Source: Candidatus Omnitrophota bacterium
GTDB taxonomy: Bacteria; Omnitrophota; Gorgyraeia; Gygaellales; Profunditerraquicolaceae
Direction of reading: 5' to 3'
Assembly (NCBI GenBank): GCA_017995695.1
Contig: JAGOIJ010000019.1
Location: 1 to 17,598, forward strand
Length of the DNA: 17,598 nucleotides
Both the position numbers and the translations under genes were made by a program. The notes under the pieces were generated by a model that searched no databases, was not told where the DNA came from, and saw nothing but the letters and a program-made list of their open reading frames with translations. How positions within the stretch are numbered: the first letter of the stretch is position 1; each line of letters starts with the position of its first letter. This document shows positions 12,701 to 17,598 of this stretch, one piece after another.

Positions 12701-15700
12701 GCAAACGCGGCCTGTACGATAATACCATTGCGTGCGTAGTATTTCCCGGCGGGTTTGGTACGCTTGATGAGGTGTTTGAAGCATGGAGTCGCGGTATACC
12801 TGTTGTATTAATCGGTAAAGATTTTTGGCGTCCTTTATTTGCGGTCGTGAATGCGGCTTGGCGGATACGTCGCGTAACCGTAAACGTAGCAGGGCACCGT
12901 TTGCCTTATATCACTGATGATTTTGATCAAGCGATGAGCTATGTGCAATGTTACGGCCTCGCTGTTGAGGCCATGCCACGTATCGGTAATCAAGCAATTA
13001 AGCGTTTCAATAGCGAGGTAAAGCGTGGCGTACAAACCATGGCTTCTTTTAGGAGGAGCGTTACCTTTATTGCCGATACCCAGGTCTCTGAGCCGGAAAT
13101 GCGTATTGCCTGTCATCTTGCGCAACGATTGATGACTCACGAAGTTGATGTGCGTCTGGCACAGTCAGGCGCATTATTAGAAAAGCTCGTGCAGATCGGT
13201 ATCGAGCATAAATTGTTGCCATTTTTACAAACCACGCTTTTGGTGCCATCGCTATCATCTGCAAAAGCAATTTCCCTGCCTCATCCTCAATATTCTTTGA
13301 CGGTAACAGATCATTCAGTTCATCAATTGTTAATTACGAAAAACTCATGTGCCTTTGTATTTCTGCCAGGCGGTCCCAATCTTTTTAATTGGCTCTTTGC
13401 CATTGCAGTTGCTATGCAGACGGGCTTGGTCAGCCGCAAGCCGATCATCCTCATTGGGAAGAGATTTTTTCAGCCGATACAGCGGGTTCTGATGACCATG
13501 TTGTACAGGCGGTCGCAGCCTTTTGTTGATAAGCAAGATGTCGCTTCCTTGCAGATAGTTGATAGCGCTCAAGAAGCAATTGATCTTTTGCCTGACGCTG
13601 TGCGCAGCCGCATGACCTGGAAAGGAAGCTCTCCTGTCCAGGATGACTACGCAGGGGAAAAGCGTCCGCATACCTTTGTTCCTGTTGCGAGATCAAGGAG
13701 CTTAAGATCATCAGCAACTGGCGCCGAAGTTATCGAGAGATTGCGAACGTATCTTGGCGAAATCAAAGTCGATTTTCGTACGGCAGCTATTGCTGAATAC
13801 GGGGAGCACTTTGCCAGTTATCGTTGCTATGGTTGCAGTTGGGCCTTAAAAGAAATCTTACAACAACAATTCAAGCCTTCCGAGATGACGGTTACGGTGC
13901 ATGCAGGAGAGATAGAGGAAACCGGGCAGGATATGCGCTGGGTAACCGTTGTTTTGCCTGATGCTTCGGTCTACATGCTTGCCGTACATGGCCAGCCAGA
14001 AGTGATCTCTCTTTACATATATGAAGAAGGTTTCGTTGCGCTCGGTCTTGTCCCACGACTTGATTACGACCCCGACGCTTGCGGTATCGTGTATGATAAA
14101 AGCCGGATCGAGGCCGTGATATCCCATTTTAATCGGCTTCGGCGTTACAGTAGCGCTTATAGCGTTGAAGCGGCGCTTGTACCTCCGGAAATTGTTTCCA
14201 GCCCAGCGCATGAAGGCGTTGATATCCCCACCATCTATTTTATGCATAGTCATGAACGAGTTTATGGTTTCTTAAAAGAAAACTATCCTTCCGGATCAGT
14301 CGTTATAAACTTTGACGCTCATTCTGATATGGGTGAAGTTGAAGGTAAACCTATTGCTGACTGGAATTGGGTTTCGCATGCAAGCAACGATGGATTGATC
14401 CATGAATACGTATGGGTTCCGAATACGTCCTTTGGCATGCAGTATTATCTTGTCTATCGAAATGGTCAGGCAGCGGTTAAGCGCGACATTCGAGAGCTCA
14501 ATTGGTTTGATCAAATGGCGTTTCCCATTATCCCGACAGTTGACCTTGATTTCCTGATCTCAAATCAAATGCGCGCGCCCAGCGAGCGCCAGATCATGTT
14601 CGCTGCGCGTTCCATAGCGCAGTTTTTAGAAAAACAGCAGATTGCAGTCACCGTTGTGCCTGTTGCTATCTCCCGTGAGTGTATAATGGGTGATTTAGAA
14701 TACGAGGCGCGTCAAAGTCTTATTGACGCATTCCAGGCTCATGCTGTTTTTGTTACCCATTCCAGTTCGCCACTCAAGCAGCACATCATTGATACATTGA
14801 CCTTAGCAAAAAGTAACAGCAGTCCTGCCATAGAAACCGCAAGTTTCACGTTAGAAACCAATAAAATTCTTGAAAAGCCTGTTAACCATGCTGTCCGGGG
14901 TTTGTTCTGGCCGGCAACCATTGATCAGGCTTTTTTGAGCGGAATGTTTATTATCGAGATGATTATTGTGGGCATGCTGGGCGTCACAGCAGTTGCGTGT
15001 ATGGCAATCAGTCGGGCTTTATTGGGTGTAGTGTCGATGCCGGTAAATGGCATTGCCGCAGCGTCGACTGCGATGATTTCACAAGCCAAGGGAAACGGCA
15101 ATCACGACGAGGCAAATGCCATTGCTATGCATGCGCTTTTGCTTGGTTTTGTGTGTTCCGTGAGCCTGGCGTTGGTTGCATATATCTTTGCGCCTCATCT
15201 GCTTGGATTGTTCGGTGCACAGAATGAAATATTCCGTTTGGGGGTGCCGTATTTGCGTACGTTCTGTTATACGATTGTGGGAATGAATATGGTTTGGCTA
15301 TTACGTGCCATTTTTAAAGCAAGCGGCGATGCGCATAAGGCCATGCATACCGCTGCCTTTGCTGCTTGTACCACGCTCATGAGCATGCCGCTGTTGACGT
15401 TTGGCGTAGGTATATTCCCTAACTGGGGTTTGATAGGCGCTGGCTGGGCGCAATGCCTTGGCAGGGTAGTAGCGGTGAGTTTCGGATTCATGGCGCTTCA
15501 TCGTGGGACTAAGTTCCTTAAGATTAAGGTATCAGATTTCAGATTTTCTCCCGCGATCATGAAAGAGATGTTTCATCTTGGGTTTTGGCAATTCTTACAG
15601 GCTGGCGTCACCTATCTTTTCGCTGGATGGGTTATCCTTAAGATAATTTCATCGTTTGGCGAAACAGTGGTTGCAGCGTTCGGTATCATCGGCAGTATCG

Positions 15701-17598
15701 GCCATCTTTTGAATATTCCTTCAGCAGGCCTGGGGACTGCCGTTGCCACGCTCACGGGCCATTATTTGGGAAATAAGAATGTACCAAAAGCAGAAGCGTT
15801 ATTAAGACGCAGCCAGCTTATCGGCCAAGCTATCGCGATTTCTTTAGGGATTGCAATTTGGGTGTTCGCTGCGTATGTGTTGCGTTTATTTACGCAAGAT
15901 GCCGCTGTGGTGATGACTGCGCAACCTCTCTTGCGCGTTACCTGCCTTATGTATGGTTTTGTCATGTTCTGCGCGCTCATGCAGCAATTTTTTACTTCGG
16001 CAAAGAAAACAAAGTGGTTGGTGAGCGCCAGCGCTTTTGAATGCGGCTTTGTCGCGCTCTTATTGGTTGGGGCATGGTTGTTGCATGCCGGCTTATTAAC
16101 AATCTGGTTCATTATCTCGCTGGGCAGCTTAGCGCACGCAGTAGCATTTTATCAATTCTTCCGTACGGGAGCATGGAGTTTGACGGTTAACAACGCAGTC
16201 GCGCGTAAGCAGGAACCACATCTTTCTTCATCTCCTGTCAGTGGTAAGGTTCCTCCTGCCCCTCGGCCGAGCAAATACGCCGCAATCCTTGGCCCCGTAT
16301 CTAAGGCGTTTATCTTTGAGATGCTCTCTCGGCTTATGGCAACTATCAATGCGATAGAGCAAAACACAATCTCTGGATTGCCGCACGACATAAAGCAATT
16401 TCTTGATCCGCGTAAACGTGAAGTTTTTGGTAAGGTCGCAAGAATAACGCACAGAGAGCTTACGCCGCTCCTAGAGCGTCGACAACAAGTGCTTCAGGGC
16501 GAGGGTCTTAAGGATTGGGAAACGCTTGAGCATATCGATGAACAGATTAAAGAGCTTGAGCATCTGATCCGTTTGCATCGCCATGAGGTAGCGCAATTGA
16601 TGTTGAGTATGGTGAGTGATTTTGTTATTGATGGCTATAACACGCAAGCGTTAGAGGAAAAACAGTATATGGTGCTGCTTCGCTTGCTCAACAAGTGTCA
16701 GTACTATATAGCTGATTACATGGAAAGAAGCGATGGATTTTACGAAGCGCATGTTTTAAGAAAAGTTGATAATCTGCAGCGTGATATAGGTAATAGGCAG
16801 CTGTGGCTTGTTTTGTTTCTTGCCTGCGAAGCTATTAAGGTGCCTGTGTTTGTGCTTCAAGAAATAGCAAAAATGCAATGGGATCTTGAGTCCGGAAATG
16901 TTAGTTCGCCGGTTCAGGTGAGTCAAGATGTGCTGTCTTCAGAACAGATCGATGTTATAAATGCCACGCAATGCTTTGATCTTGGTTTTCCTGTATCGCT
17001 TGATAATTGCTTAATTGAGAAAGACACCACCGGCCATGTGAATACGACCTGGCGCCTCACACATCAACCAACAGGTCAGATTTTTATTGTGCAGAGGCTT
17101 AATACCATTTTTGATATTGCTGCCATCGATCATAATCTGCAGTTATTCGAGGATGCCCAGGAAAAAGCGCAGGAGTATCTCCCGTCATATTGGCAGAAAG
17201 CTTTGTATGTTCCGGTGAAGGGGAGCCGTTCGAAAATTTATTATAATGCTCAAGGTCAGGCGTGGCGGTTGATGCGTTTTATTGAAGGTAAAATTTTTAA
17301 CGCATTTAATGATATTCCGGAAAGCGACCGGCCTGATGCAGCGTATTCATTAGGAGAGGCGATCGCGCTCTTTAATCGCATCACATCAGTTTTCCCTGCA
17401 AGTTCCTGGCTTTTTACTCTTAAGCATTTTCATGAAAGTGCCTATCATTTGGATTATCTTGATAGGATCCTCGTTGGGCAAGAAGTAGTGTTAAGTTTAA
17501 GCCATGACACCAGCAGGACTGTGCAGATCGATCATGCAAGGCGCAACAGGTATTCGCAGCGCATAGAGAGTTTATTGGGAAAGATTGAAGGGTGGCGT
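1..17598 (+). CDS. Giant multidomain enzyme / putative polyprotein, internal fragment open at both ends
   Basis: Frame 1 of the + strand reads through all 5,866 codons without a stop, which I checked by translating every line. The other frames are broken into short pieces of at most about 130 codons. No start codon preceded by a ribosome binding site and no stop codon in this frame is visible, so the gene begins upstream and ends downstream. The translation contains a series of independent families in order: GH57 tail, GH77, methyltransferase, GNAT, metallophosphoesterase, kinase-like, histidine kinase, tandem LOG, a Cys domain, UPF0489, MATE and a NahK-like kinase, with helical or unknown stretches between them. 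Motifs of nearly all recognised domains are intact, which argues against a pseudogene or a frameshifted operon. Boundaries are repeatedly marked by S-S-P tripeptides. Whether the product stays one chain or is processed is unknown. Giant genes are known from Omnitrophota; assigning this window there is inference. Confidence 0.95.
701..1395 (+). other. Unrecognised region between GH57 and GH77 modules
   Basis: Residues 234-465 show no family I recognise. The segment is mixed alpha/beta. It contains a stretch rich in Asp, Asn and His around residues 396-418 (W-E-R-N, D-R-D-H-G, L-D-L-N-N-H-D-N, D-G-D-H-P), which could be a metal or ligand loop, but I cannot assign it. It may be an extension of the GH57 module or a carbohydrate-binding insert before GH77. 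It ends at a P-S-P-V tetrapeptide (1396-1407) that resembles the S-S-P-V junction motif seen further on. Confidence 0.4.
1486..3450 (+). other. Domain: 4-alpha-glucanotransferase (amylomaltase / disproportionating enzyme), GH77
   Basis: Residues about 496-1150 form a full-length GH77 domain. This enzyme family cleaves an alpha-1,4-glucan and transfers the dextrin to another glucan or glucose during glycogen or maltodextrin metabolism in the cytoplasm. Visible family blocks: C-G-I-G-D at 512-516, Q-I-L-P-L near 536-540, N-N-S-P-Y-S at 546-551, the R-D-P-E-A-L-R block near 677-682, D-D-V-P-F at 723-727 with A-D-V-W at 732-735, and P-A-D-P-F-G at 757-762 with Y-D-W-D. The nucleophile is D801 in R-R-L-D-H, the acid/base is E992 in I-A-E-A-L-G, and the third carboxylate is D1046 in G-L-H-D. 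The usual E-D-L-G is E-A-L-G here, but the Glu is retained, so activity is plausible. About 650 residues compares with 500-700 for stand-alone enzymes. The context next to a GH57 tail supports glucan processing. The gene symbol malQ would suit a free enzyme; here it is only a domain. Confidence 0.9.
3538..3972 (+). other. Helical spacer domain of unknown function between two S-S-S-P-V motifs
   Basis: Residues 1180-1324, about 145 amino acids, are bounded on both sides by S-S-S-P-V (3523-3537 and 3973-3987). The sequence is amphipathic and probably all-helical, with heptad-like hydrophobic spacing in 1181-1235 and again near 1301-1317. I do not recognise a family and see no catalytic motif. 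An additional S-S-P-P occurs inside it (3814-3825), apparently not at a domain edge. It could be a structural adaptor between the GH77 and methyltransferase units. Confidence 0.4.
4021..4902 (+). other. Domain: class I SAM-dependent methyltransferase
   Basis: Residues about 1341-1634 contain a Rossmann-type methyltransferase. Motif I is L1406-E-I-G-A-G-A-G1413, the SAM-binding glycine-rich loop. It is followed by an acidic strand end (W-I-E-T-D, near residues 1430-1434) that would hold the ribose hydroxyls. An A-D-A-L segment at 1440-1443 lies where the adenine-contacting acidic residue is usually found. Then comes S-C-D-V-I-T (motif IV region, near 1448-1453) and an E-A-H-R-V-L segment (1471-1476) typical of methyltransferase-11-like proteins. 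A C-terminal extension of about 140 residues, ending in a D-V-V-V strand, may shape the substrate site. The substrate cannot be inferred. The domain lies between S-S-S-P-V (3973) and S-S-P-A (4903) motifs, so the whole unit is neatly framed. Confidence 0.82.
4915..5598 (+). other. Domain: GNAT-family N-acetyltransferase-like
   Basis: Residues 1639-1866 contain a GNAT signature: an A-I-G-Y-G strand (1737-1741), then a strand reaching E-F-F-H-I-F-K, then the acetyl-CoA pyrophosphate loop D-Y-R-G-Q-G-L-G-K-R with R1763-G-Q-G-L-G1768, followed by a helix. A late F-Y-T-D-K-L-G-F segment (1831-1838) matches the common GNAT motif B ending 'Y.k.GF'. Such domains transfer an acyl group from acyl-CoA to an amine on a small molecule or protein. 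About 70 residues before the core are unassigned. The domain is flanked by S-S-P-A (4903-4914) and S-S-P-I (5599-5610). The substrate is unknown. Confidence 0.72.
5608..6078 (+). other. Domain: YfcE/MJ0936-type calcineurin-like metallophosphoesterase
   Basis: Residues 1870-2026 are a compact dinuclear-metal phosphoesterase of about 155 residues, the usual size for the YfcE group. Every metal-binding block is visible in order: D1877-T-H1879, G1904-D1905, G1926-N1927-V-D, H1954-G in I-H-G-R-G, G1983-H1984-S-H1986, and N2000-P-G-S with the family's trailing P-x-D-x-R. These enzymes hydrolyse phosphodiesters or phosphomonoesters with Mn2+ or similar metals. The domain begins directly after S-S-P-I (5599-5610): the first strand I-Q-V-L-V-L-A-D-T-H starts at that isoleucine. 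The natural substrate is not deducible. Confidence 0.9.
6079..7719 (+). other. Unrecognised region between phosphoesterase and kinase-like domains
   Basis: Residues 2027-2573, about 547 amino acids, match no family I can name. The first third has an L-L-H-E-A-S-V segment (H2142, E2143) that resembles a zinc metallopeptidase H-E-x-x-H helix, but the second His is replaced by Val, so it is not an intact zinc site. The middle is mainly helical with repeated leucine/alanine helices. Around residues 2420-2545 the sequence becomes mixed alpha/beta, starting with I-A-V-F-G-S-T-G. No exact S-S-P occurs here; T-S-S-D-P-H just after the phosphoesterase (S-S-D-P at 6106-6117) may be a decayed version. 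Confidence 0.35.
7720..8832 (+). other. Domain: protein-kinase-like phosphotransferase
   Basis: Residues about 2574-2944 carry the landmarks of a kinase fold. A glycine-containing first hairpin (R-G-G-R-N-I-Y-A) leads to V-V-I-K2611-V, the expected ATP-contacting lysine. A helix follows with several candidate partner glutamates (E-A-E-K-L-E and K-E-A-H-V-L). The catalytic loop is H2746-W-D2748-G-F-M-H-N2753, an exact H-x-D-x4-N pattern preceded by an R-R-G-I segment as in kinases. A D-W-T segment (D2761) follows at about the distance of the D-F-G aspartate. About 130 further residues form a C-terminal extension. The insert between the N- and C-lobes is unusual, and the substrate, protein or small molecule, is unclear. 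The unit ends at S-S-P-I (8833-8844). Confidence 0.55.
8845..9252 (+). other. Helical spacer of unknown function preceding the histidine kinase
   Basis: Residues 2949-3084, about 136 amino acids, lie between S-S-P-I (8833-8844) and S-S-P-S (9253-9264). The region is rich in Leu, Glu, Arg and Gln and predicted by eye to be a bundle of four or five helices. It could act as a signalling or dimerisation helix bundle for the following histidine kinase, or as a spacer like the segments at 3538-3972 and 16240-16902. I see no sequence similarity between those three beyond helical character. Confidence 0.35.
9265..10155 (+). other. Domain: sensor histidine kinase core (HisKA-like + HATPase_c)
   Basis: Residues 3089-3385 contain a complete GHKL ATPase: N box around N3286-L-F-H-N3290-A with A-L following, G1 box D3322-N-G-A-G3326-I, F box I-F-D-P-F-F-T-T-K (3335-3343), G2 box G3347-T-G-I-G-L, and a closing G-I-G-T-T-F strand. 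These bind Mg-ATP for autophosphorylation of a histidine. Two candidate phospho-acceptors exist: H3107 in L-H-D-I-N-N, which resembles an H box of the H-D/E-x-N-N kind, and H3173 in S-H-D-L-G-H, which sits about 117 residues before the N-box Asn, the usual HisKA spacing. A K-I-D-I stretch (3243-3246) matches the loop just before HATPase. I see no sensory transmembrane segment and no receiver domain, so the input and the response regulator partner must lie elsewhere. The unit is closed by S-S-S-P-A (10156-10170). Confidence 0.85.
10171..12258 (+). other. Long mostly helical region of unknown function
   Basis: Residues 3391-4086, almost 700 amino acids, show no recognised domain. The first part (to about 3600) contains mixed segments such as V-L-W-I-P-F and W-N-N-A-R (3577-3580 region), the latter faintly like a GHKL N box but without any G boxes after it, so I do not call it one. 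A G-S-P-S tetrapeptide at 10813-10824 may be a weak junction. From about 3610 to 4086 the sequence is almost entirely amphipathic helices, including an acidic patch near 3981-3997 and a final pair of helices resembling TPR or coiled-coil architecture, though no TPR consensus is clear. It may serve as a scaffold. Confidence 0.35.
12343..12978 (+). other. Domain: LOG-family (lysine-decarboxylase-like, cytokinin-riboside-monophosphate phosphoribohydrolase fold), first copy
   Basis: Residues 4115-4326 show the LOG family pattern: V-F-G-S-A-R (4142-4147) after the first strand, G-A-G-H-G-I-M-E (the G-G-x-x-G-x-M position), R4234-K4235, and the signature P4249-G-G-F-G-T-L-D-E4257, then V-V-L-I-G as the next strand. 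LOG proteins hydrolyse the N-glycosidic bond of nucleoside monophosphates such as AMP or N6-modified AMP; many bacterial members are of undefined substrate. The conserved R-K and P-G-G-x-G-T-x-x-E are intact, so activity is plausible. The domain follows a low-complexity linker with S-S-S-P-A (12313-12327) and N-N-N-S-D-D-D. It is followed directly by a second, degenerate copy. Confidence 0.85.
13051..13620 (+). other. Domain: degenerate second LOG-like copy
   Basis: Residues 4351-4540 repeat the order of the preceding LOG domain: a starting strand (S-V-T-F-I-A), a helix, a central G-G loop and a closing strand. F-V-F-L-P4456-G-G-P-N4460 stands where the first copy has V-V-F-P-G-G-F-G-T-L-D-E, and P-I-I-L-I-G-K-R-F-F parallels P-V-V-L-I-G-K-D-F-W. 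The catalytic G-T-x-x-E is lost, becoming P-N-L-F-N-W, and no R-K pair is evident. This looks like an internal duplication with one copy turned non-catalytic, possibly to form an intramolecular dimer, since LOG proteins are dimers. The copy ends at S-S-P-V (13627-13638). Confidence 0.62.
13639..14196 (+). other. Cys-containing domain, possibly a decayed transglutaminase/papain-like fold
   Basis: Residues 4547-4732 lie between S-S-P-V (13627-13638) and S-S-P-A (14197-14208). The centre is C4609-Y-G-C4612-S-W-A-L-K-E-I-L on a likely helix, followed by V-T-V-H-A-G-E-I, then R4646-W4647-V-T-V-V-L-P-D, then a strand. That order resembles transglutaminase-like cysteine peptidases: Cys at a helix start, a strand with a Gly, H-x-W-V, then D. 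The His position is M-R here and the Asp position is unclear, so I expect no peptidase activity. The family assignment is weak; it could be an unrelated domain. Confidence 0.3.
14209..14799 (+). other. Domain: UPF0489-like / arginase-fold metal-binding domain
   Basis: Residues 4737-4933 carry a binuclear metal signature of the arginase/UPF0489 type: a leading I-Y-F-M-H-S-H-E segment, then V-V-I-N-F-D4772-A-H4774-S-D4776, and a later T-V-D4848-L-D4850-F strand end. In UPF0489 proteins the D-A-H-x-D and D-x-D motifs are conserved on the same fold; their reaction is not established, while arginase relatives hydrolyse guanidino or acetyl groups. The length of about 200 residues fits. Context: it follows the Cys domain and precedes the MATE transporter. 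A T-H-S-S-S-P-L segment (14755-14775) lies near the end, probably within the fold, and another S-S-P-A follows at 14818-14829. Confidence 0.65.
14881..16188 (+). other. Domain: complete MATE-family multidrug/organic-cation transporter
   Basis: Residues 4961-5396, about 436 amino acids, form a complete MATE-like unit with roughly 12 hydrophobic segments. The sequence starts with a short amphipathic stretch and a L-F-W-P-A first helix, then I-V-G-M-L-G-V (the V-G-x-L-G motif), a G-N-G-N-H-D-E-A loop (the G-x-G-N/x-x-x-A segment), and in the second half G-L-G-T-A-V-A-T-L-T-G-H-Y-L-G-N-K-N, which matches the conserved TM7-8 segment. MATE proteins export cationic compounds or lipid-linked molecules using H+ or Na+ gradients, with both termini in the cytoplasm, which is compatible with cytoplasmic enzyme domains on each side. 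I cannot name a substrate; a flippase or a polysaccharide exporter is possible. It is the only clear membrane region in the window. Confidence 0.88.
16240..16902 (+). other. Helical spacer of unknown function after the transporter
   Basis: Residues 5414-5634 lie between S-S-S-P-V (16225-16239) and S-S-P-V (16903-16914). A proline-rich start (K-V-P-P-A-P-R-P) is followed by helical sequence with strong heptad character at about 5465-5535, suggesting a coiled coil. No family or catalytic motif is recognised. It would be the first soluble unit after the last membrane helix, so it may separate the membrane part from the following kinase. Confidence 0.4.
16927..17598 (+). other. Domain: NahK-like sugar 1-kinase (APH/choline-kinase fold), truncated by window end
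   Basis: Residues 5643-5866 match the N-terminal part of N-acetylhexosamine 1-kinase-like phosphotransferases: T-G5678-H-V-N5681-T-T-W, the nucleotide-loop block (family form G-H-I-N-x-T-Y); I-F-I-V-Q5698-R-L-N-x-I-F (family form I-L-Q-R-I-N-x-x-V-F); W5755-R-L-M-R-F-I5761-E-G, the hinge block; and an L-G-E-A-I-A-L-F-N-R helix followed by F-P-A and F-H. Such kinases phosphorylate the anomeric hydroxyl of GlcNAc/GalNAc or related sugars. The H-x-D catalytic loop is beyond the window. The start lies shortly after S-S-P-V (16903-16914). It could act with GH57 and GH77 in carbohydrate salvage, but that link is inference. Confidence 0.75.

Larger units (their letters stand above)
1396..16914 (+). 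repeat. Dispersed S-S-P-(V/A/I/L) tetrapeptide motif marking domain junctions
   Basis: The tripeptide S-S-P occurs 16 times in frame: SSSPV 3523-3537, SSPP 3814-3825, SSSPV 3973-3987, SSPA 4903-4914, SSPI 5599-5610, SSPI 8833-8844, SSPS 9253-9264, SSSPA 10156-10170, SSPL 12259-12270, SSSPA 12313-12327, SSPV 13627-13638, SSPA 14197-14208, SSSPL 14761-14775, SSPA 14818-14829, SSSPV 16225-16239, SSPV 16903-16914. Related forms: PSPV 1396-1407 and GSPS 10813-10824. The residue after Pro is V or A five times each, I or L twice each, S and P once each. Serine and proline codons vary from copy to copy, so this is a peptide-level pattern and not a DNA repeat. Only the copies at 3814 and 14761 appear to lie within domains. 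With ordinary Ser and Pro frequencies about one copy would be expected by chance in this length. Confidence 0.85.

Noticed and set aside
13050..13062. AGGAGGAG just before the second LOG-like copy, suggesting a separate start.
   Set aside because: No ATG, GTG or TTG in frame follows at a suitable distance, and the frame is continuous with the first LOG copy.
13858..14253. A 131-codon open frame on the - strand, and other minus-strand frames of 60-116 codons throughout the window.
   Set aside because: They lie opposite the continuous + strand frame with recognisable domains, their translations resemble no family, and none has a convincing ribosome binding site. They are shadows of the real coding strand.
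1..17598. An operon of separate genes that has been joined by sequencing errors.
   Set aside because: There are no vestigial stop codons, intergenic gaps or start signals at domain junctions. Instead the junctions hold a consistent in-frame peptide motif.
1..17598. A PKS/NRPS megasynthase or a viral polyprotein.
   Set aside because: No ketosynthase, adenylation, condensation or carrier domains are visible, and no polymerase, helicase, capsid or viral protease motifs. The domains are bacterial metabolic and signalling families.
1..17598. CRISPR arrays, tRNAs, insertion sequences or long DNA repeats.
   Set aside because: No regularly spaced direct repeats, cloverleaf sequences, transposase motifs or inverted-repeat ends were seen. 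The only recurring element is the short peptide motif, whose DNA sequence is not conserved.

Overview
The window is one uninterrupted open reading frame. Reading the + strand from base 1 in frame 1 gives 5,866 sense codons and no stop, and neither the true start nor the true stop lies inside the window. There is no intergenic DNA, promoter, terminator, tRNA, rRNA, mobile element or CRISPR array. The encoded fragment (roughly 650 kDa, estimated from length) is a string of unrelated soluble enzyme and signalling domains with one integral membrane transporter embedded in it. Bacterial domain families, mid-range GC judged by eye and a giant gene of this kind suggest an uncultivated bacterium. Omnitrophota, known for giant genes, is my best guess, but the taxonomy is inference.

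Layout: 1-700, C-terminal part of a GH57-type glycoside hydrolase; 701-1395, unrecognised; 1486-3450, GH77 4-alpha-glucanotransferase with all three catalytic acids; 3538-3972, helical spacer; 4021-4902, class I SAM methyltransferase; 4915-5598, GNAT acetyltransferase; 5608-6078, YfcE-type metallophosphoesterase; 6079-7719, unrecognised; 7720-8832, protein-kinase-like domain; 8845-9252, helical spacer; 9265-10155, sensor histidine kinase core; 10171-12258, long helical region of unknown function; 12343-12978, LOG-family domain, followed by a degenerate second copy at 13051-13620; 13639-14196, Cys-containing domain, possibly a decayed transglutaminase-like fold; 14209-14799, UPF0489/arginase-like metal-site domain; 14881-16188, complete MATE-type transporter; 16240-16902, helical spacer; 16927-17598, start of a NahK-like sugar 1-kinase (APH fold), cut by the window end.

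The most striking pattern is a short motif, S-S-P followed mostly by V, A, I or L. It occurs 16 times, and 14 of these fall at boundaries between recognisable domains. The codons differ from copy to copy, so the conservation is at the protein level. It looks like a junction code: either a flexible linker signature or a recognition site at which a giant polyprotein is cut into separate enzymes. The cleavage idea is a hypothesis.

Functionally, GH57, GH77 and the NahK-like kinase point to alpha-glucan or hexose metabolism. The kinase-like, histidine kinase, LOG, GNAT and methyltransferase domains look like signalling or modification units. The MATE domain would place the whole chain at the cytoplasmic membrane unless it is processed. 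Why these activities share one gene cannot be read from the window.
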